A stretch of DNA of 64,000 nt from an uncultured Muribaculaceae bacterium (GTDB lineage Bacteria > Bacteroidota > Bacteroidia > Bacteroidales > Muribaculaceae): positions 19,333-83,332 of the forward strand of contig CAJTSR010000013.1 in NCBI GenBank assembly GCA_910579035.1. Direction: 5' to 3'. The position numbers and the translations under genes are program-made. Shown here piece by piece: positions 1-8,632 of this stretch (within the stretch, counting starts at the first letter, position 1; each line of letters opens with the position of its first letter). A model generated the notes under the pieces. That model saw only the letters and a program-made list of their open reading frames with translations. It ran no database searches and was not told the origin of the DNA.

Positions 1-177
1 GAGTTCGGTAGCTACGCCTTTTTCGAATCCTTCGAGAGTAGGAAGGGTTTCCTGCTGGAAGAGTTCTTCGTAGGTGGGGTTGTACACCACTTCGGTGGTA
101 CCTTCGATGCCGTACTTAGCCAAATCGGCTTTGATTTCAGCTATACGGGCCTTTTTGATTTCTTCAATCTTGCTCAT
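1..177 (-). CDS. pckA: Phosphoenolpyruvate carboxykinase (ATP), N-terminal part
   Basis: Only the first 59 codons lie in the window; the gene runs off the left edge. The start is the ATG complementary to 175-177. The visible part has a charged N-terminal helix followed by KYGIEGTTEVVYNPTYEELF and ETLPTLEGFEKG, which matches the N-terminus of Bacteroides ATP-dependent PEP carboxykinases. The enzyme converts oxaloacetate and ATP to PEP and CO2 (or the reverse in succinate-forming fermenters) in the cytosol. The catalytic domain is outside the window, so the call rests on N-terminal similarity alone. The 5' leader of about 90 bases carries a hairpin at 232-257. Confidence 0.85.
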   Translation of the reverse strand, partial: MSKIEEIKKARIAEIKADLAKYGIEGTTEVVYNPTYEELFQQETLPTLEGFEKGVATEL

Positions 178-231
178 TTTAGGTTGCTTGAAAAAATATG
201 GATTTTTATTTATGTTGTTTCGTTCTGGAAT

Positions 232-277
232 AAGGCGGCTTTTTTGAGCCAAGCCTTGTTTATCGGGTGCAAAGGTA
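232..277 (-). promoter_or_regulatory. pckA promoter -7 element and leader hairpin
   Basis: On the minus strand TACCTTTG at 270-277 matches the Bacteroidetes -7 consensus TAnnTTTG. No clear TTTG -33 box is seen at the usual distance. Downstream in the leader, positions 232-257 fold as AAGGC/GCCTT plus GGCT/AGCC around a CAAAAA loop, giving a 9-pair hairpin with a two-base bulge. The start codon is about 55 bases further on. Confidence 0.55.
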
Positions 278-399
278 ATAAAATTTTCGGGCTTTACGGA
301 GCATTATGGAAATTTTTCTGTATTAATAAAATTTAAACACGCTTGTATCGCTCCTGAGTCGGTTGTGATAACGGCAGGCTATAGCCCAAAGTTTTGTAT

Positions 400-1542
400 T
401 TAAGCTTTTTTTGCCATACACTCGTCCACTATCCGACGGGCAGTATTGGCTGCGGCATCACCGTCGCCCAGCGCGGCCTTCATATCGGCGTAGCCCTGCA
501 TCTGGGTCTTGAAAGCAGCGGATTCCACATCAAGCAGCGGAGCAAGCGCCTCGGCTGCCGCGCCGGGGGTGCAGAGGTGGAGCAGCAGCTCGGGAACCAC
601 TGTTCTGCCAACTATGAGATTGGGCAGCGACACATGCTCCACATCGAGAATCCTGCTCATAATACCGTAGGAGAGCTTCGAGCCGTTGGCACGGTACATC
701 ACCACCTGCGGCACACCGGCAAGAGCTGTTTCGAGAGTAGCGGTGCCCGAGGTGACGAGCACCCCTCGGCAGTGGCATAGTATGTGGGCGGTGTGTTCTT
801 CGCGCACTATGGGTATGGTGCCTGCCCCGCTGGCGGCATACACGGCATCAGGCACGCCGGGAGCGCCTGTTATGATGGCACGATACCGGGGAAAGCGGTC
901 GGAAGCCTCGCGCATTATCGGCAGATTGTTTCTGATTTCTCCCCGGCGGCTCCCCGGCATTAGGGCTATCATAGGGCGGTCGCGGAGTTTGTGTCGCTCC
1001 AGAAACTCCTCGCGCGACGGTGCTGACGCGAGCTGTCGCGCAATCTCGGCCACCGAGGGGTTGCCGACATACTCGGCATTACCTCCGTTGGCGCGATAGA
1101 ACGCCGGTTCAAAGGGAAGTATGGAGAACACCCGGCGCACGTAACGGCGAATGTCGCGTATGCGCCATTTTTTCCATGCCCATATCTTGGGAGATATGTA
1201 GTAATACACGGGTATGCCGAGTTTTGCGGCATATGTCCCTACTTTGAGATTGAACGACGGGTAGTCGATGAGTATCAGGGCGTCGGGAGAGGCCATTTCG
1301 ACGGCATTCTTGGCAGCACTCAGGTTGGCCGCCACCTTGCCGATATTGCGCAGCACTTCGCTGAAGCCCATGAAGTTCATACGGCGATAGTGCATCAGCG
1401 GTTCGTGTCCGGCCGCCACGGCCATCTTGTCGCCGCCGAAAAAGGATATGACGGCGTCGCGGTCGATCTGCCGTATGGCCGAAACGAGGTCGGCGCCATG
1501 TAAATCGCCGGAAGCTTCGCCGGCTATCAGGAAGTAGTGCAT
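400..1542 (-). CDS. lpxB: Lipid-A-disaccharide synthase LpxB
   Basis: This 380-residue protein condenses UDP-2,3-diacylglucosamine with lipid X to form the tetraacyl disaccharide of lipid A, at the cytosolic face of the inner membrane (GT19 family). It begins MHYFLIAGEASGDLHG, the family's N-terminal signature, and continues with YYISPKIWAWKKWRI near residue 115, LPFEPAFY, the YVGNP turn and LMPGSRRGEI near residue 195, all conserved LpxB motifs. Length is normal. It lies 50 bases downstream of tadA in the same direction, so it may be the last gene of an rnz-tadA-lpxB unit. The surE partner often found beside lpxB in Bacteroides is absent. Confidence 0.95.
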   Translation of the reverse strand: MHYFLIAGEASGDLHGADLVSAIRQIDRDAVISFFGGDKMAVAAGHEPLMHYRRMNFMGFSEVLRNIGKVAANLSAAKNAVEMASPDALILIDYPSFNLKVGTYAAKLGIPVYYYISPKIWAWKKWRIRDIRRYVRRVFSILPFEPAFYRANGGNAEYVGNPSVAEIARQLASAPSREEFLERHKLRDRPMIALMPGSRRGEIRNNLPIMREASDRFPRYRAIITGAPGVPDAVYAASGAGTIPIVREEHTAHILCHCRGVLVTSGTATLETALAGVPQVVMYRANGSKLSYGIMSRILDVEHVSLPNLIVGRTVVPELLLHLCTPGAAAEALAPLLDVESAAFKTQMQGYADMKAALGDGDAAANTARRIVDECMAKKA

Positions 1543-1549
1543 TGCCTTT

Positions 1550-1590
1550 AATTAATTAGGAATTTGGAATGAGGAGGGAGGAATTTTTTC
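1550..1590 (+). repeat. Short AATTAGGAAT/GAGGA-type repeat
   Basis: The gap between tadA and lpxB holds purine-rich text (TTAGGAATTTGGAATGAGGA and GGGAGGAATT) built from the same AGGAAT/GAGGA units as the much larger block at 26112-26331. This suggests a dispersed low-complexity intergenic repeat in this genome. Confidence 0.5.
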
Positions 1591-1592
1591 TT

Positions 1593-2054
1593 TTATTTGG
1601 GGGAACGCTTGGCGCGGAAAAACGACTGCATCAGTTCCGCGCATTCCTCTGCCCGAACTCCCGGACACACTTCGGCACGGGGGTGGAACGGCGTGCAGCC
1701 CGGACGCACTATGGTAGAATAGCCGCGCTTTGCATCGGAAGCGCCGTAGACTATGCGCCCCAACTGGCTCCAGCCTATGGCTCCGGCACACATCGGACAC
1801 GGCTCCACCGTCACATACAGAGTGGCTTCTGAAAGGTATTTGCCCCGCAGGGTGCGGGTCGCGGCAGTAAGAGCAAGCATTTCGGCATGAGCCGTGACAT
1901 CGGTAAGGCGCTCTGTCTGGTTATGCCCCCGGCCTATCACACGGCCTCCAGCCACCACCACGGCACCAATCGGTATCTCGCCCTCGGCAAGAGCGGCGCG
2001 CGCCTCGGCAAGAGCCAGCCCCATATAATAATCGTCGTTAAGCAGCGGATTCAT
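1593..2054 (-). CDS. tadA: tRNA-specific adenosine deaminase TadA
   Basis: This 153-residue zinc enzyme deaminates adenosine-34 of tRNA-Arg(ACG) to inosine. The cytidine-deaminase fold is clear: the zinc ligand and catalytic glutamate are H56-A-E58, and the second zinc motif P85-C-P-M-C89 holds the other two ligands. The N-terminal YMGLALAEARAA and the EIPIGAVVV segment are typical of TadA rather than of guanine deaminase. Its ATG overlaps the stop of rnz (ATGA at 2051-2054), so the two are translationally coupled. Confidence 0.93.
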   Translation of the reverse strand: MNPLLNDDYYMGLALAEARAALAEGEIPIGAVVVAGGRVIGRGHNQTERLTDVTAHAEMLALTAATRTLRGKYLSEATLYVTVEPCPMCAGAIGWSQLGRIVYGASDAKRGYSTIVRPGCTPFHPRAEVCPGVRAEECAELMQSFFRAKRSPK

Positions 2055-2971
2055 ATCAGGGTAATCTCCATGCCTTCATCGGCAGCTATCACCTCTCCAC
2101 CAAACACCTCCGATGCCTCGCCGACGAGAACGGAAGTGTCGTGGACGGTTTGTGAATAATGCCCTATTACAAGTTTGGAAGCGCCTGCCATAGCTGCGAC
2201 CTGTCCGGCCTGACGGGCTGTGGAGTGGCCTCGCGGGCGTGCCTTGTGCGCCTGGTCGTCGCCATAGGTGGCCTCGTGGTAAACCACGTCGACACCTTTG
2301 ACAGCCTCTGCCACGCGCGTCGAAAAGGTCGTATCAGAACAATAGGCATAGCTCATAGCAGGGTCTGCAGGCGTGGTAAGGCGCTCATTAGGTATTACCC
2401 GACCGTCGGGGAGCGTGAAGTCGGCGCCCTCCCTCAGTCGCTCCATAGCGTAGTGAGGCACGCCGTAGAAGCGCACCGACTCGCCGTCGATATGCCGTTT
2501 TTTAGGCTTTTCGCGGAATATATAGCCCACGCAAGGCACCCTGTGGTTAAGCGGGAAAGCAACAACCTCGAGGTTGGCGTCGGAATACACCGTGCCGGGA
2601 TTGGCTGGGTCGATGATGTCGAACTGCAGCTTGTAAGGCCGCTCGCGGCACAGTATGTCAAGGATTTTCTTGAGCAGTTCGGCACCTTCGGCAAATGTGT
2701 GGACAGTAACGGTGCCCTGCACATCGTGGAGCGCCATCGTCGACAGCAGCCCCGGCAGCCCGAGAAAATGGTCGCCATGCAGGTGCGATATGAATATATG
2801 GGATATTTTGGCAAAAGAGCAGCCGTAGCGGCGGAGCTGCAACTGAGCGCCCTCGCCGCAATCGACGAGCATGGCCTGCTGGCGATAGCGCACCAGCTGC
2901 GCGCTGGGCATATGGCGCAGGGTGGGAGTGGCCGATCCGCACCCCAGTATAGTGACGGAAAAATACGACAT
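2051..2971 (-). CDS. rnz: Ribonuclease Z
   Basis: This 306-residue metallo-beta-lactamase-fold endonuclease removes 3' trailers from tRNA precursors. The zinc motif H63-L-H65-G-D67-H68 is present, and the N-terminus FSVTILGCGSATPT and later SDTTF and HYSQ stretches are RNase Z/ElaC features. The open frame extends 55 codons further upstream, but the start chosen here is MSYFSV at 2971. It aligns with the family N-terminus, and a promoter -7 box lies only four bases before it. The extended N-terminus is rich in Lys, Arg and Phe and looks like intergenic sequence. The gene overlaps tadA by four bases. Confidence 0.92.
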   Translation of the reverse strand: MSYFSVTILGCGSATPTLRHMPSAQLVRYRQQAMLVDCGEGAQLQLRRYGCSFAKISHIFISHLHGDHFLGLPGLLSTMALHDVQGTVTVHTFAEGAELLKKILDILCRERPYKLQFDIIDPANPGTVYSDANLEVVAFPLNHRVPCVGYIFREKPKKRHIDGESVRFYGVPHYAMERLREGADFTLPDGRVIPNERLTTPADPAMSYAYCSDTTFSTRVAEAVKGVDVVYHEATYGDDQAHKARPRGHSTARQAGQVAAMAGASKLVIGHYSQTVHDTSVLVGEASEVFGGEVIAADEGMEITLI

Positions 2972-3389
2972 AGTGCAAAAATACGAATAAGTCGAGCGCA
3001 AAAGCAAATAAATTTGCTTTTGTCGAGCGCGAGTATTTAAGAGGAAGTTCAAAAATACTAAAAAGAAGCTTTTTCTGCAAAAAAGTAATAAAAAACGGGC
3101 TTTATAAAGGGGCCGGCACAACATTTTACCCCGCATAAGCGTACTACAGTCAGCAACAGCAGAAAGAAGTAAAGTATTGAATTAGTTTTTTCATAGGATT
3201 AGATTTTTAAGGTTTAGACGCTACAGGGTAATCGTGAGATTGCCCTGTAGTTATTTTATAGGGTATTTATTTGAGTTGGATTTATCCATAAGTTGAAAGA
3301 GTATGGTGAATTTATTGAAATTTAATATTTTGAAGTAATTTTAAATAAGCTCTTTGTGTACCTTTGCGCATACCAATGCCATTTGAGGA
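2972..3389. other. Divergent intergenic region with palindrome and hairpin
   Basis: This AT-rich gap separates rnz from the next plus-strand gene. It holds a palindrome at 2999-3022 (CAAAAGCAAAT, AA, then its complement) flanked by two direct copies of GTCGAGCGC (2991-2999 and 3022-3030). It also holds a 12-pair hairpin at 3221-3250 (CTACAGGG stem, CGTGAG loop) followed by TTATTTTAT on the plus strand, and a -7 box TACCTTTG at 3359-3366 for the gene at 3390. No coding sequence was recognised here. Confidence 0.5.
2976..3008 (-). promoter_or_regulatory. rnz promoter (TTTG-N21-TATTTTTG)
   Basis: On the minus strand TTTG (3005-3008) is followed after 21 bases by TATTTTTG (2976-2983), a full match to the Bacteroidetes housekeeping promoter. 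Only CACT separates it from the rnz ATG, so the transcript should be nearly or fully leaderless. The -33 box lies inside the palindrome at 2999-3022. Confidence 0.7.
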
Positions 3390-4586
3390 ATGCTGTACCG
3401 CTTGTCGATACTTTCTTGCCTTCTTTTAATTCAGTTCGCGGCTTTCGGGCACACTACGGCGACCGTCGTAGTGGATTCTGTGACGGGCACTCCCCTGCCC
3501 CGCGCCTCGGTATTCGACCGCATCGGCAAACTCGCAGGGATAGGCAACGACAAGGGCGAACTGCCGGCATTATCCGACGAGGACTATCCTATTACCGTGC
3601 GCTTTATGGGCTACATAAGCGCCATAGTTCCGCAGGCCGCCGACAGTATTATGCTTCGCCAAAGTGTGGCCGAGCTGCCCGAGATGGTGGTAAAATCCAA
3701 AAAACGCCGCATACTCCACATACTCGGATATATCAGGGAATATTCGATGCTGACCACATACACCGACACCGTGCTGCTGTTCAGAGAGAAAACCGTCGAC
3801 TTTATGATTCCCTCAAAAAAAGAAAAAAAGTACAAGGGCTGGACAAAGCCACGACTGCTGGCAAGCGCGTCGTACTACCATTTTTCAAATTACGACGGAC
3901 TCGACAGCGTGAGCAATTACTTCGGGGAACATTTCTCGTATGCAGACTGGGTGGGACTGTTCAAAAGCATAGACCCCGCCCCACACTCCAAAACAATCGA
4001 CAACGACACGGTAATGGGCAAGTACAAGCCCACATCTATCTGGAACAGAAAAGGCGAAACCACACATCTGTACATAGACGCCATGACAGATTCCGCGAAT
4101 CAGAGATACATACCTTCCCTCTCATGGATTATCAAAGGAAACGACGATATCGAACGCCTTGACATAAAGTATGTGTTCGACGACTACTGGGAGGACTCTA
4201 TCCGCACCGAGAACATATGCCGAATGTCTTTCAGCATCGAATCGAAAGGCCGTGGAAGAAATCTGAAACTCCTCTTTCATACCGACAGCCCGATATACGC
4301 CGAAACGTATGCCGAGCTATATATAGCAGGTAAAAAATACATCACCACCGGCGAGGCTAAAAAACTGGAAAAGCATCCGCCTGTAAGCGAGGGTGCGGAC
4401 ATAAGACCACCGGCCGACGCCCCGCCGCTTGATGACGAGATACTGTATCTTGTGGAGCGCGTCAAAAATATCGACCACGACAAAGTGCACTCGAGCCTCA
4501 AGCCCGACCACCGCATAGCCTCTATGAAACCACTGCAGCCAAAAGTCAGCCGCTGGCGCTACTTCTTGAGGTCATTCGCTTTTTAA
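3390..4586 (+). CDS. Secreted protein with carboxypeptidase-regulatory-like domain
   Basis: This 398-residue protein starts with a signal peptide (hydrophobic LSILSCLLLIQFAAF, residues 5-19). It is followed by a short beta-sandwich of the carboxypeptidase D regulatory-like type: VVVDSVTGTPLPRASV, a glycine-containing turn, then ITVRFMGY and ADSIMLRQS, roughly residues 25-100. The following 300 residues match a family of Bacteroidales hypothetical proteins that I cannot name further. It is probably a periplasmic or outer-membrane protein of unknown role. A -7 box TACCTTTG at 3359-3366 lies about 24 bases before the ATG. Its stop overlaps the stop of convergent tyrA on TTAA at 4583-4586. Confidence 0.7.
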   Translation: MLYRLSILSCLLLIQFAAFGHTTATVVVDSVTGTPLPRASVFDRIGKLAGIGNDKGELPALSDEDYPITVRFMGYISAIVPQAADSIMLRQSVAELPEMVVKSKKRRILHILGYIREYSMLTTYTDTVLLFREKTVDFMIPSKKEKKYKGWTKPRLLASASYYHFSNYDGLDSVSNYFGEHFSYADWVGLFKSIDPAPHSKTIDNDTVMGKYKPTSIWNRKGETTHLYIDAMTDSANQRYIPSLSWIIKGNDDIERLDIKYVFDDYWEDSIRTENICRMSFSIESKGRGRNLKLLFHTDSPIYAETYAELYIAGKKYITTGEAKKLEKHPPVSEGADIRPPADAPPLDDEILYLVERVKNIDHDKVHSSLKPDHRIASMKPLQPKVSRWRYFLRSFAF

Positions 4587-5356
4587 TCCAGATTGCGGCG
4601 CACACGGGCAAGGAAAGAGCGCATGGCATCAGCATCACGTGCGGCCACGATATCGCGCAAGCCCGACAACGCCTCCAATATGTTGTCGAGCTGCCCCACG
4701 GAGTCGGGATTGAACAATATCTCGCTCAGCAGATAGTCGTCCTCGCTCATAAGGCCTCGTGCTATGGCCATATGACGCTTGAAGGTGGTGCCGGGCGCGG
4801 GCTGTGGCTTCATAGCCGAGCCAAACACGAGGCTCGACGCAAACGGCACAGACAGGGAATAGGCTATGGTACGGTCGTGTTCGCGGAAGGTATATTGCTC
4901 CACATGTAGCCCCAGCCCGGCATAAAGACGGAGAAAAAACTCTATTCCCCCGGCATCGCCTTCCGATATTACGATGGCGTTCTCCTCCGCAAGGTTGGAA
5001 AGAGATGCAAAGGTAGGGCCGAACATCGGGTGGGTCGACACATAAGGGTGCCCGGCCTCGGCATAGAACTCTGGCAGGCCCCGTTTTACCGACGCTATAT
5101 CGCTGAGTGTGGCTGTGGCAGGCACATGAGGCAGCACCTGCCTGAAAGCCGCCACGGTATACTTCACCGTGGCGGCATTGAGCACCATGTCGGGGACAAA
5201 ACCGTCAACCTCGTCGAGCGACGAGAAGCGAAGCACATTGTAGGTAAACCGCAGCCGCTCGGGGTCGCGGTCGTAAATGGCCACAGTATGGTCGAACGAC
5301 AACAAATCGCAGAAAAACGAGCCCATCTTGCCGGCTCCGAGAATGAGTATCTTCAT
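4583..5356 (-). CDS. tyrA: Prephenate dehydrogenase
   Basis: This 257-residue protein oxidatively decarboxylates prephenate to 4-hydroxyphenylpyruvate on the tyrosine branch. The NAD(P)-binding motif GAGKMG is at residues 7-12, and STHPMFGPTFASL near residue 107 is the conserved prephenate-binding segment. The protein is compact, without an ACT or chorismate mutase domain; the mutase is fused to the DAHP synthase encoded just upstream. The ATG overlaps that gene's stop by four bases (5353-5356). It is the last gene of the pheA-aminotransferase-aroF/CM-tyrA operon. Confidence 0.9.
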   Translation of the reverse strand: MKILILGAGKMGSFFCDLLSFDHTVAIYDRDPERLRFTYNVLRFSSLDEVDGFVPDMVLNAATVKYTVAAFRQVLPHVPATATLSDIASVKRGLPEFYAEAGHPYVSTHPMFGPTFASLSNLAEENAIVISEGDAGGIEFFLRLYAGLGLHVEQYTFREHDRTIAYSLSVPFASSLVFGSAMKPQPAPGTTFKRHMAIARGLMSEDDYLLSEILFNPDSVGQLDNILEALSGLRDIVAARDADAMRSFLARVRRNLD

Positions 5357-6435
5357 TTAGAGCAAATTTCTACCTGTTGACGCACTGATTCCTCATGTAT
5401 GGTGCCGAGAATCGCTTTCACAAACTCTGCATCAAGCTCAAGCTTGACGCCTGTGTCGACACGGCGCTGCATAAGGTCGTTATAGCGGCCGGGCTGCACC
5501 ACACTCATACGGTGTTCCTTTTTGAAACGGCCGATATCACGGGCCACACGCATACGCTTCGCCAGCAGCTCTATCAGCTCGTCGTCGATGCGGTCTATCT
5601 GCTGGCGCAGCAGGCCGAGGCTCTCGGTGGTATTGGTCTGCGTGGGTATCACTATGGTTTCGAGCATGTAGGCAAGCACGTCGGGAGTAATCTGCTGGGC
5701 TTTGTCGCTGAGCGCTGCATCAGGATTGCAGTGTGTTTCGATAATGAGGCCGTCGAAATTCATGTCCATTGCCTGCTGCGAAAGCGGCGCTATAAGCTCG
5801 CGGCAGCCTCCTATGTGGCTCGGGTCGCAGATAAGGGGTATTTGCGGCATGCGGCGCTTGAACTCTATGGGTATGCGCCACTTGGGAGGATTGCGGTATA
5901 TGTGCTTGCCATAGGAGCTGAATCCGCGGTGTATGGCACCGAGGCGGCGCACACCGGCATTGTATATTCGCTCTATGGCGCCGAGCCATAGTTCCAAGTC
6001 GGGATTGACGGGGTTTTTAACAAGCACGGCAATGGAATCGCGCTTCTGCTGCGGCAGCGATGCAAGGTAGTCGGCAATCTCCTGCACGGCGAAAGGATTG
6101 GCCGATGTGCGGGCGCCGAGCCACAACACATCGATGCCTGATTCGATAGCCTCGCGGGTATGGCGCTCGTTGGCTACTTCGGTGGCTGTGAGCATGCCCG
6201 TGGCTTCTTTGGCCTTTGCAAGCCATTCGAGGGCGGGAGTGCCGATGCCCTCGAATCCGCCGGGCTTGGTGCGTGGTTTCCACACTCCGGCACGGAATAT
6301 GCGTACTCCGGCACGGCTGAGCGCACGGGCTGTGTCTAAAACCTGCTGTTCGCTTTCGGCGCTGCAGGGGCCGGCCATCACGAGCGGTTTGTGCTCCATT
6401 ATACCGGCGGGGAAAAGAGGAAGTATGTCGTTCAT
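5353..6435 (-). CDS. Bifunctional DAHP synthase / chorismate mutase
   Basis: This 360-residue fusion combines the first shikimate step with the branch-point step. Residues 1-260 are a class I-beta DAHP synthase (KDO8P-synthase-like) with AGPCSAES at 21-28, KPRTKPGGFEGIG near 53 and CDPSHIGG near 210. Residues 270-355 are an AroQ-type helical chorismate mutase with LRQQIDRIDDELIELLAKRM and RVARDIGRFKKEH. In such fusions the mutase domain commonly confers feedback control on the synthase; that is family knowledge, not visible here. It sits between the aminotransferase (99-base gap) and tyrA (4-base overlap). Confidence 0.93.
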   Translation of the reverse strand: MNDILPLFPAGIMEHKPLVMAGPCSAESEQQVLDTARALSRAGVRIFRAGVWKPRTKPGGFEGIGTPALEWLAKAKEATGMLTATEVANERHTREAIESGIDVLWLGARTSANPFAVQEIADYLASLPQQKRDSIAVLVKNPVNPDLELWLGAIERIYNAGVRRLGAIHRGFSSYGKHIYRNPPKWRIPIEFKRRMPQIPLICDPSHIGGCRELIAPLSQQAMDMNFDGLIIETHCNPDAALSDKAQQITPDVLAYMLETIVIPTQTNTTESLGLLRQQIDRIDDELIELLAKRMRVARDIGRFKKEHRMSVVQPGRYNDLMQRRVDTGVKLELDAEFVKAILGTIHEESVRQQVEICSK

Positions 6436-6534
6436 TTTTTAGGTGGCTATGTTTATAGGTGATTAGGTGTGTAGGGTCGCGATATATAGCGGCCCCTGAG
6501 GCGATGGTAATTTAACGCGACAGGCGATGGTGAC

Positions 6535-7704
6535 TCACAATCGAATCCTGCGGAGGGCTTCGGCGAGCACCGCCTCTGGGGCGCAGAGCGATATGCGCAC
6601 ATAGCGCTCGCCGGCAGAGCCGAATATAAAGCCCGGGGTTATGAATACTCGCGCGCGGTCAAGCACCGAGTCGGCAAACGCCTCGGAGCCTAAGGCGTCG
6701 TCGGGTATGCGTCCCCACAGGAACAGGCCCTGCTGTCCCGGAGCGACGGTGCAACCGAGTTCCCTCATTATCTCTTCGGCTATACGCGCGCGGCGGCCAT
6801 ACTCGGCATTCAGAGCCGAATACCATTCTGGGCCTGCAGCCAAAGCCGCCACTGCGCCTTCCATAATGGCTCGCGGCTGCCCGGAGTCGATATTGCTCTT
6901 TACCTTGAGCACCCACTCCACAAACACGGGGTTCGACACAAGCATGCCAACGCGCCAGCCCGCCATATTGAGGCACTTGCTGAGGGAGTTCATCTCTATG
7001 GCCATGTCGGCAGCGCCCTCTACTTGGAGTATGCTCAGCGGACGATCGTTGCGTATGAAGCTGTAGGGATTGTCGTTGACTATCACTATGCCGTGGCGGC
7101 GGCCGAAGTCCACCAGACGCTCGAAAAGCTCAATGCTCGCCGGCGTGCCGGTAGGCATATGGGGATAATTGACCCACATAAGCTTGATTCGCTCGAGGGG
7201 CAGACGCTCGAGAGCCTCGAAATCAGGAAGCCAGCCATTCTCCTCGCTAAGCTCGTAAGGAAAAATCTCGGCGAGGGCTATGCGTGATGCCGATGTGTAT
7301 GTGGGATAACCCGGATTCGGCACGAGCACCCCGTCGCCGGGATTGAGGAAGGCAAGGGCGATATTGAGCACGCCCTCTTTCGAGCCTATGAGAGGCAGCA
7401 CCTGCCGGTCGGGGTCGATGCCATCCACGCCATAGTAGCGCGCATACCAGCCGGCCATAGCCTTGCGGAGCGCCGGAAGCCCTACCGTCATCTGGTAGCT
7501 GTGGCTGTCGGAGCGCTGCAGGCAGTCGCAAGCCGCTTTCACAGCCGCGGCAGGCGGAGGCAGGTCGGGGCCTCCTATACCAAGCGACACTATGTCGCGT
7601 CCCTCGGCATTAAGGCGCGCTATTTCCTTCAACTTGCGCGAGAACCAGTACTCGCTCACTGTTTCAAGCCGCTTTGCCGGTCTTACGGGTTTTGCTGTTT
7701 CCAT
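6535..7704 (-). CDS. PLP-dependent aminotransferase (class I/II), aromatic operon
   Basis: This 389-residue fold-type I aminotransferase has the PLP lysine K243 in SLSKCLNMAGWRVG, the NYPHMPTG segment at 179-186 and the DNPYSF cofactor contact near residue 211. Its place between pheA and the DAHP synthase/chorismate mutase suggests that it transaminates prephenate, phenylpyruvate or 4-hydroxyphenylpyruvate. The exact substrate cannot be read from the sequence, and relatives are often labelled LL-diaminopimelate or aspartate aminotransferase. Its first 22 bases overlap the end of pheA, implying coupling. Confidence 0.85.
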   Translation of the reverse strand: METAKPVRPAKRLETVSEYWFSRKLKEIARLNAEGRDIVSLGIGGPDLPPPAAAVKAACDCLQRSDSHSYQMTVGLPALRKAMAGWYARYYGVDGIDPDRQVLPLIGSKEGVLNIALAFLNPGDGVLVPNPGYPTYTSASRIALAEIFPYELSEENGWLPDFEALERLPLERIKLMWVNYPHMPTGTPASIELFERLVDFGRRHGIVIVNDNPYSFIRNDRPLSILQVEGAADMAIEMNSLSKCLNMAGWRVGMLVSNPVFVEWVLKVKSNIDSGQPRAIMEGAVAALAAGPEWYSALNAEYGRRARIAEEIMRELGCTVAPGQQGLFLWGRIPDDALGSEAFADSVLDRARVFITPGFIFGSAGERYVRISLCAPEAVLAEALRRIRL

Positions 7705-8555
7705 GATTTATATTCGCCTAACAGTTTGAAATCATTGATAAGCGGACGCACGGCGTCGATAGCCTGATGGTATCGCACCACATTGTCGAAAGTGAGGTCG
7801 ACATAGAAGCGGTACTCCCATTCGCGTCCGATTATCGGAGTGGATTGTATTTTAGAGAGATTGATATCATAAAAAGAAAGTATGGTGAGCACCTTCGAGA
7901 GAGCGCCCTTGCTGTCGGGGAGGGTGAACATCACCGAGGCCTTGTCGGCCTCGAGCTGTGCCGGCCCATACTCGGCGGCGAGCAGAGGATCGGCTATAAT
8001 AAGAAACCGTGTAAAGTTGCGCTTGTTCGTTTCGATGCCTTCGGCCAGTATGTCGAGCCCGTAAAGCTTAGCCGCGTATTCGCCGCACACGGCAGCGTGG
8101 CCGGCGAGTTTGTTCCGGGCTATGTCGCGTGCGCTTCCAGCCGTGTCGAAAGCCTCCACCATCTTCAGACCCGGGTGGTGCCTGAGCCACTGCTCGCATT
8201 GCATCAGCGCCATAGGGTGGGAGTTAACCTCGCTGATATCGGCAAGGGTCTGTCCGGGCAGTGCGCACAGCACGTGCGATATACGCTTCTTGTACTCCCC
8301 TATTATCCTAAGGTCGCCACCGCGCAAGAGCTCGTGGTTGGTAAGAATGCTGCCGGCTATGGTATTCTCTATGGCCACTATGCCTATGAGAGAGGCATCG
8401 AAGTGCACAGCCTCGAAAAGGTCGGGAAAGGTATCGAACTCTATTGTTTCCACCTCAGGCACCCCGCTGAAGTATTCGCGGGCGGCAGCGTCGTGAAAGC
8501 AGCCGGCAACGCCTTGTATGCCAACCCGGAGTTTACTGTCCTTGCTTTCTTTCAT
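7683..8555 (-). CDS. pheA: Prephenate dehydratase
   Basis: This 290-residue protein converts prephenate to phenylpyruvate. Residues 8-190 form the dehydratase domain, with the GVAGCFHDAAA start and NFTRFLII near residue 180 carrying the conserved TRF motif. Residues 205-285 form an ACT regulatory domain (MFTLPDSKGALSKVL, then KIQSTPI and EYRFYVDL) expected to bind phenylalanine. No chorismate mutase domain is present. It is the first gene of the aromatic operon and is preceded by a Phe/Tyr-rich leader peptide and a terminator hairpin, so it should be under transcription attenuation as well as allosteric control. Confidence 0.94.
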   Translation of the reverse strand: MKESKDSKLRVGIQGVAGCFHDAAAREYFSGVPEVETIEFDTFPDLFEAVHFDASLIGIVAIENTIAGSILTNHELLRGGDLRIIGEYKKRISHVLCALPGQTLADISEVNSHPMALMQCEQWLRHHPGLKMVEAFDTAGSARDIARNKLAGHAAVCGEYAAKLYGLDILAEGIETNKRNFTRFLIIADPLLAAEYGPAQLEADKASVMFTLPDSKGALSKVLTILSFYDINLSKIQSTPIIGREWEYRFYVDLTFDNVVRYHQAIDAVRPLINDFKLLGEYKSWKQQNP

Positions 8556-8572
8556 ATCTGATTTCGGTTAAG

Positions 8573-8610
8573 AAAAAGCCCCGCCTCTCGGCTATGCCGT
8601 GAAGCGGGGT
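8573..8610 (-). terminator. Attenuator terminator upstream of pheA
   Basis: On the minus strand ACCCCGC (8604-8610) pairs with GCGGGG (8579-8584), an inner CGGC/GCCG pairing tops the stem, and UUUUU follows at 8573-8577. It lies 18 bases before the pheA start, so it is an intrinsic terminator in the operon's own leader. Its 5' arm (8601-8610) is also perfectly complementary over ten bases to GAAGCGGGGT inside the leader peptide gene (8649-8658), which gives a mutually exclusive antiterminator. Confidence 0.85.
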
Positions 8611-8632
8611 ACTTTATATATGTTTATATTTT

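Noticed and set aside
2972..3136. N-terminal extension of ribonuclease Z
   Set aside because: The extra 55 residues do not fit the family and would start upstream of the promoter.
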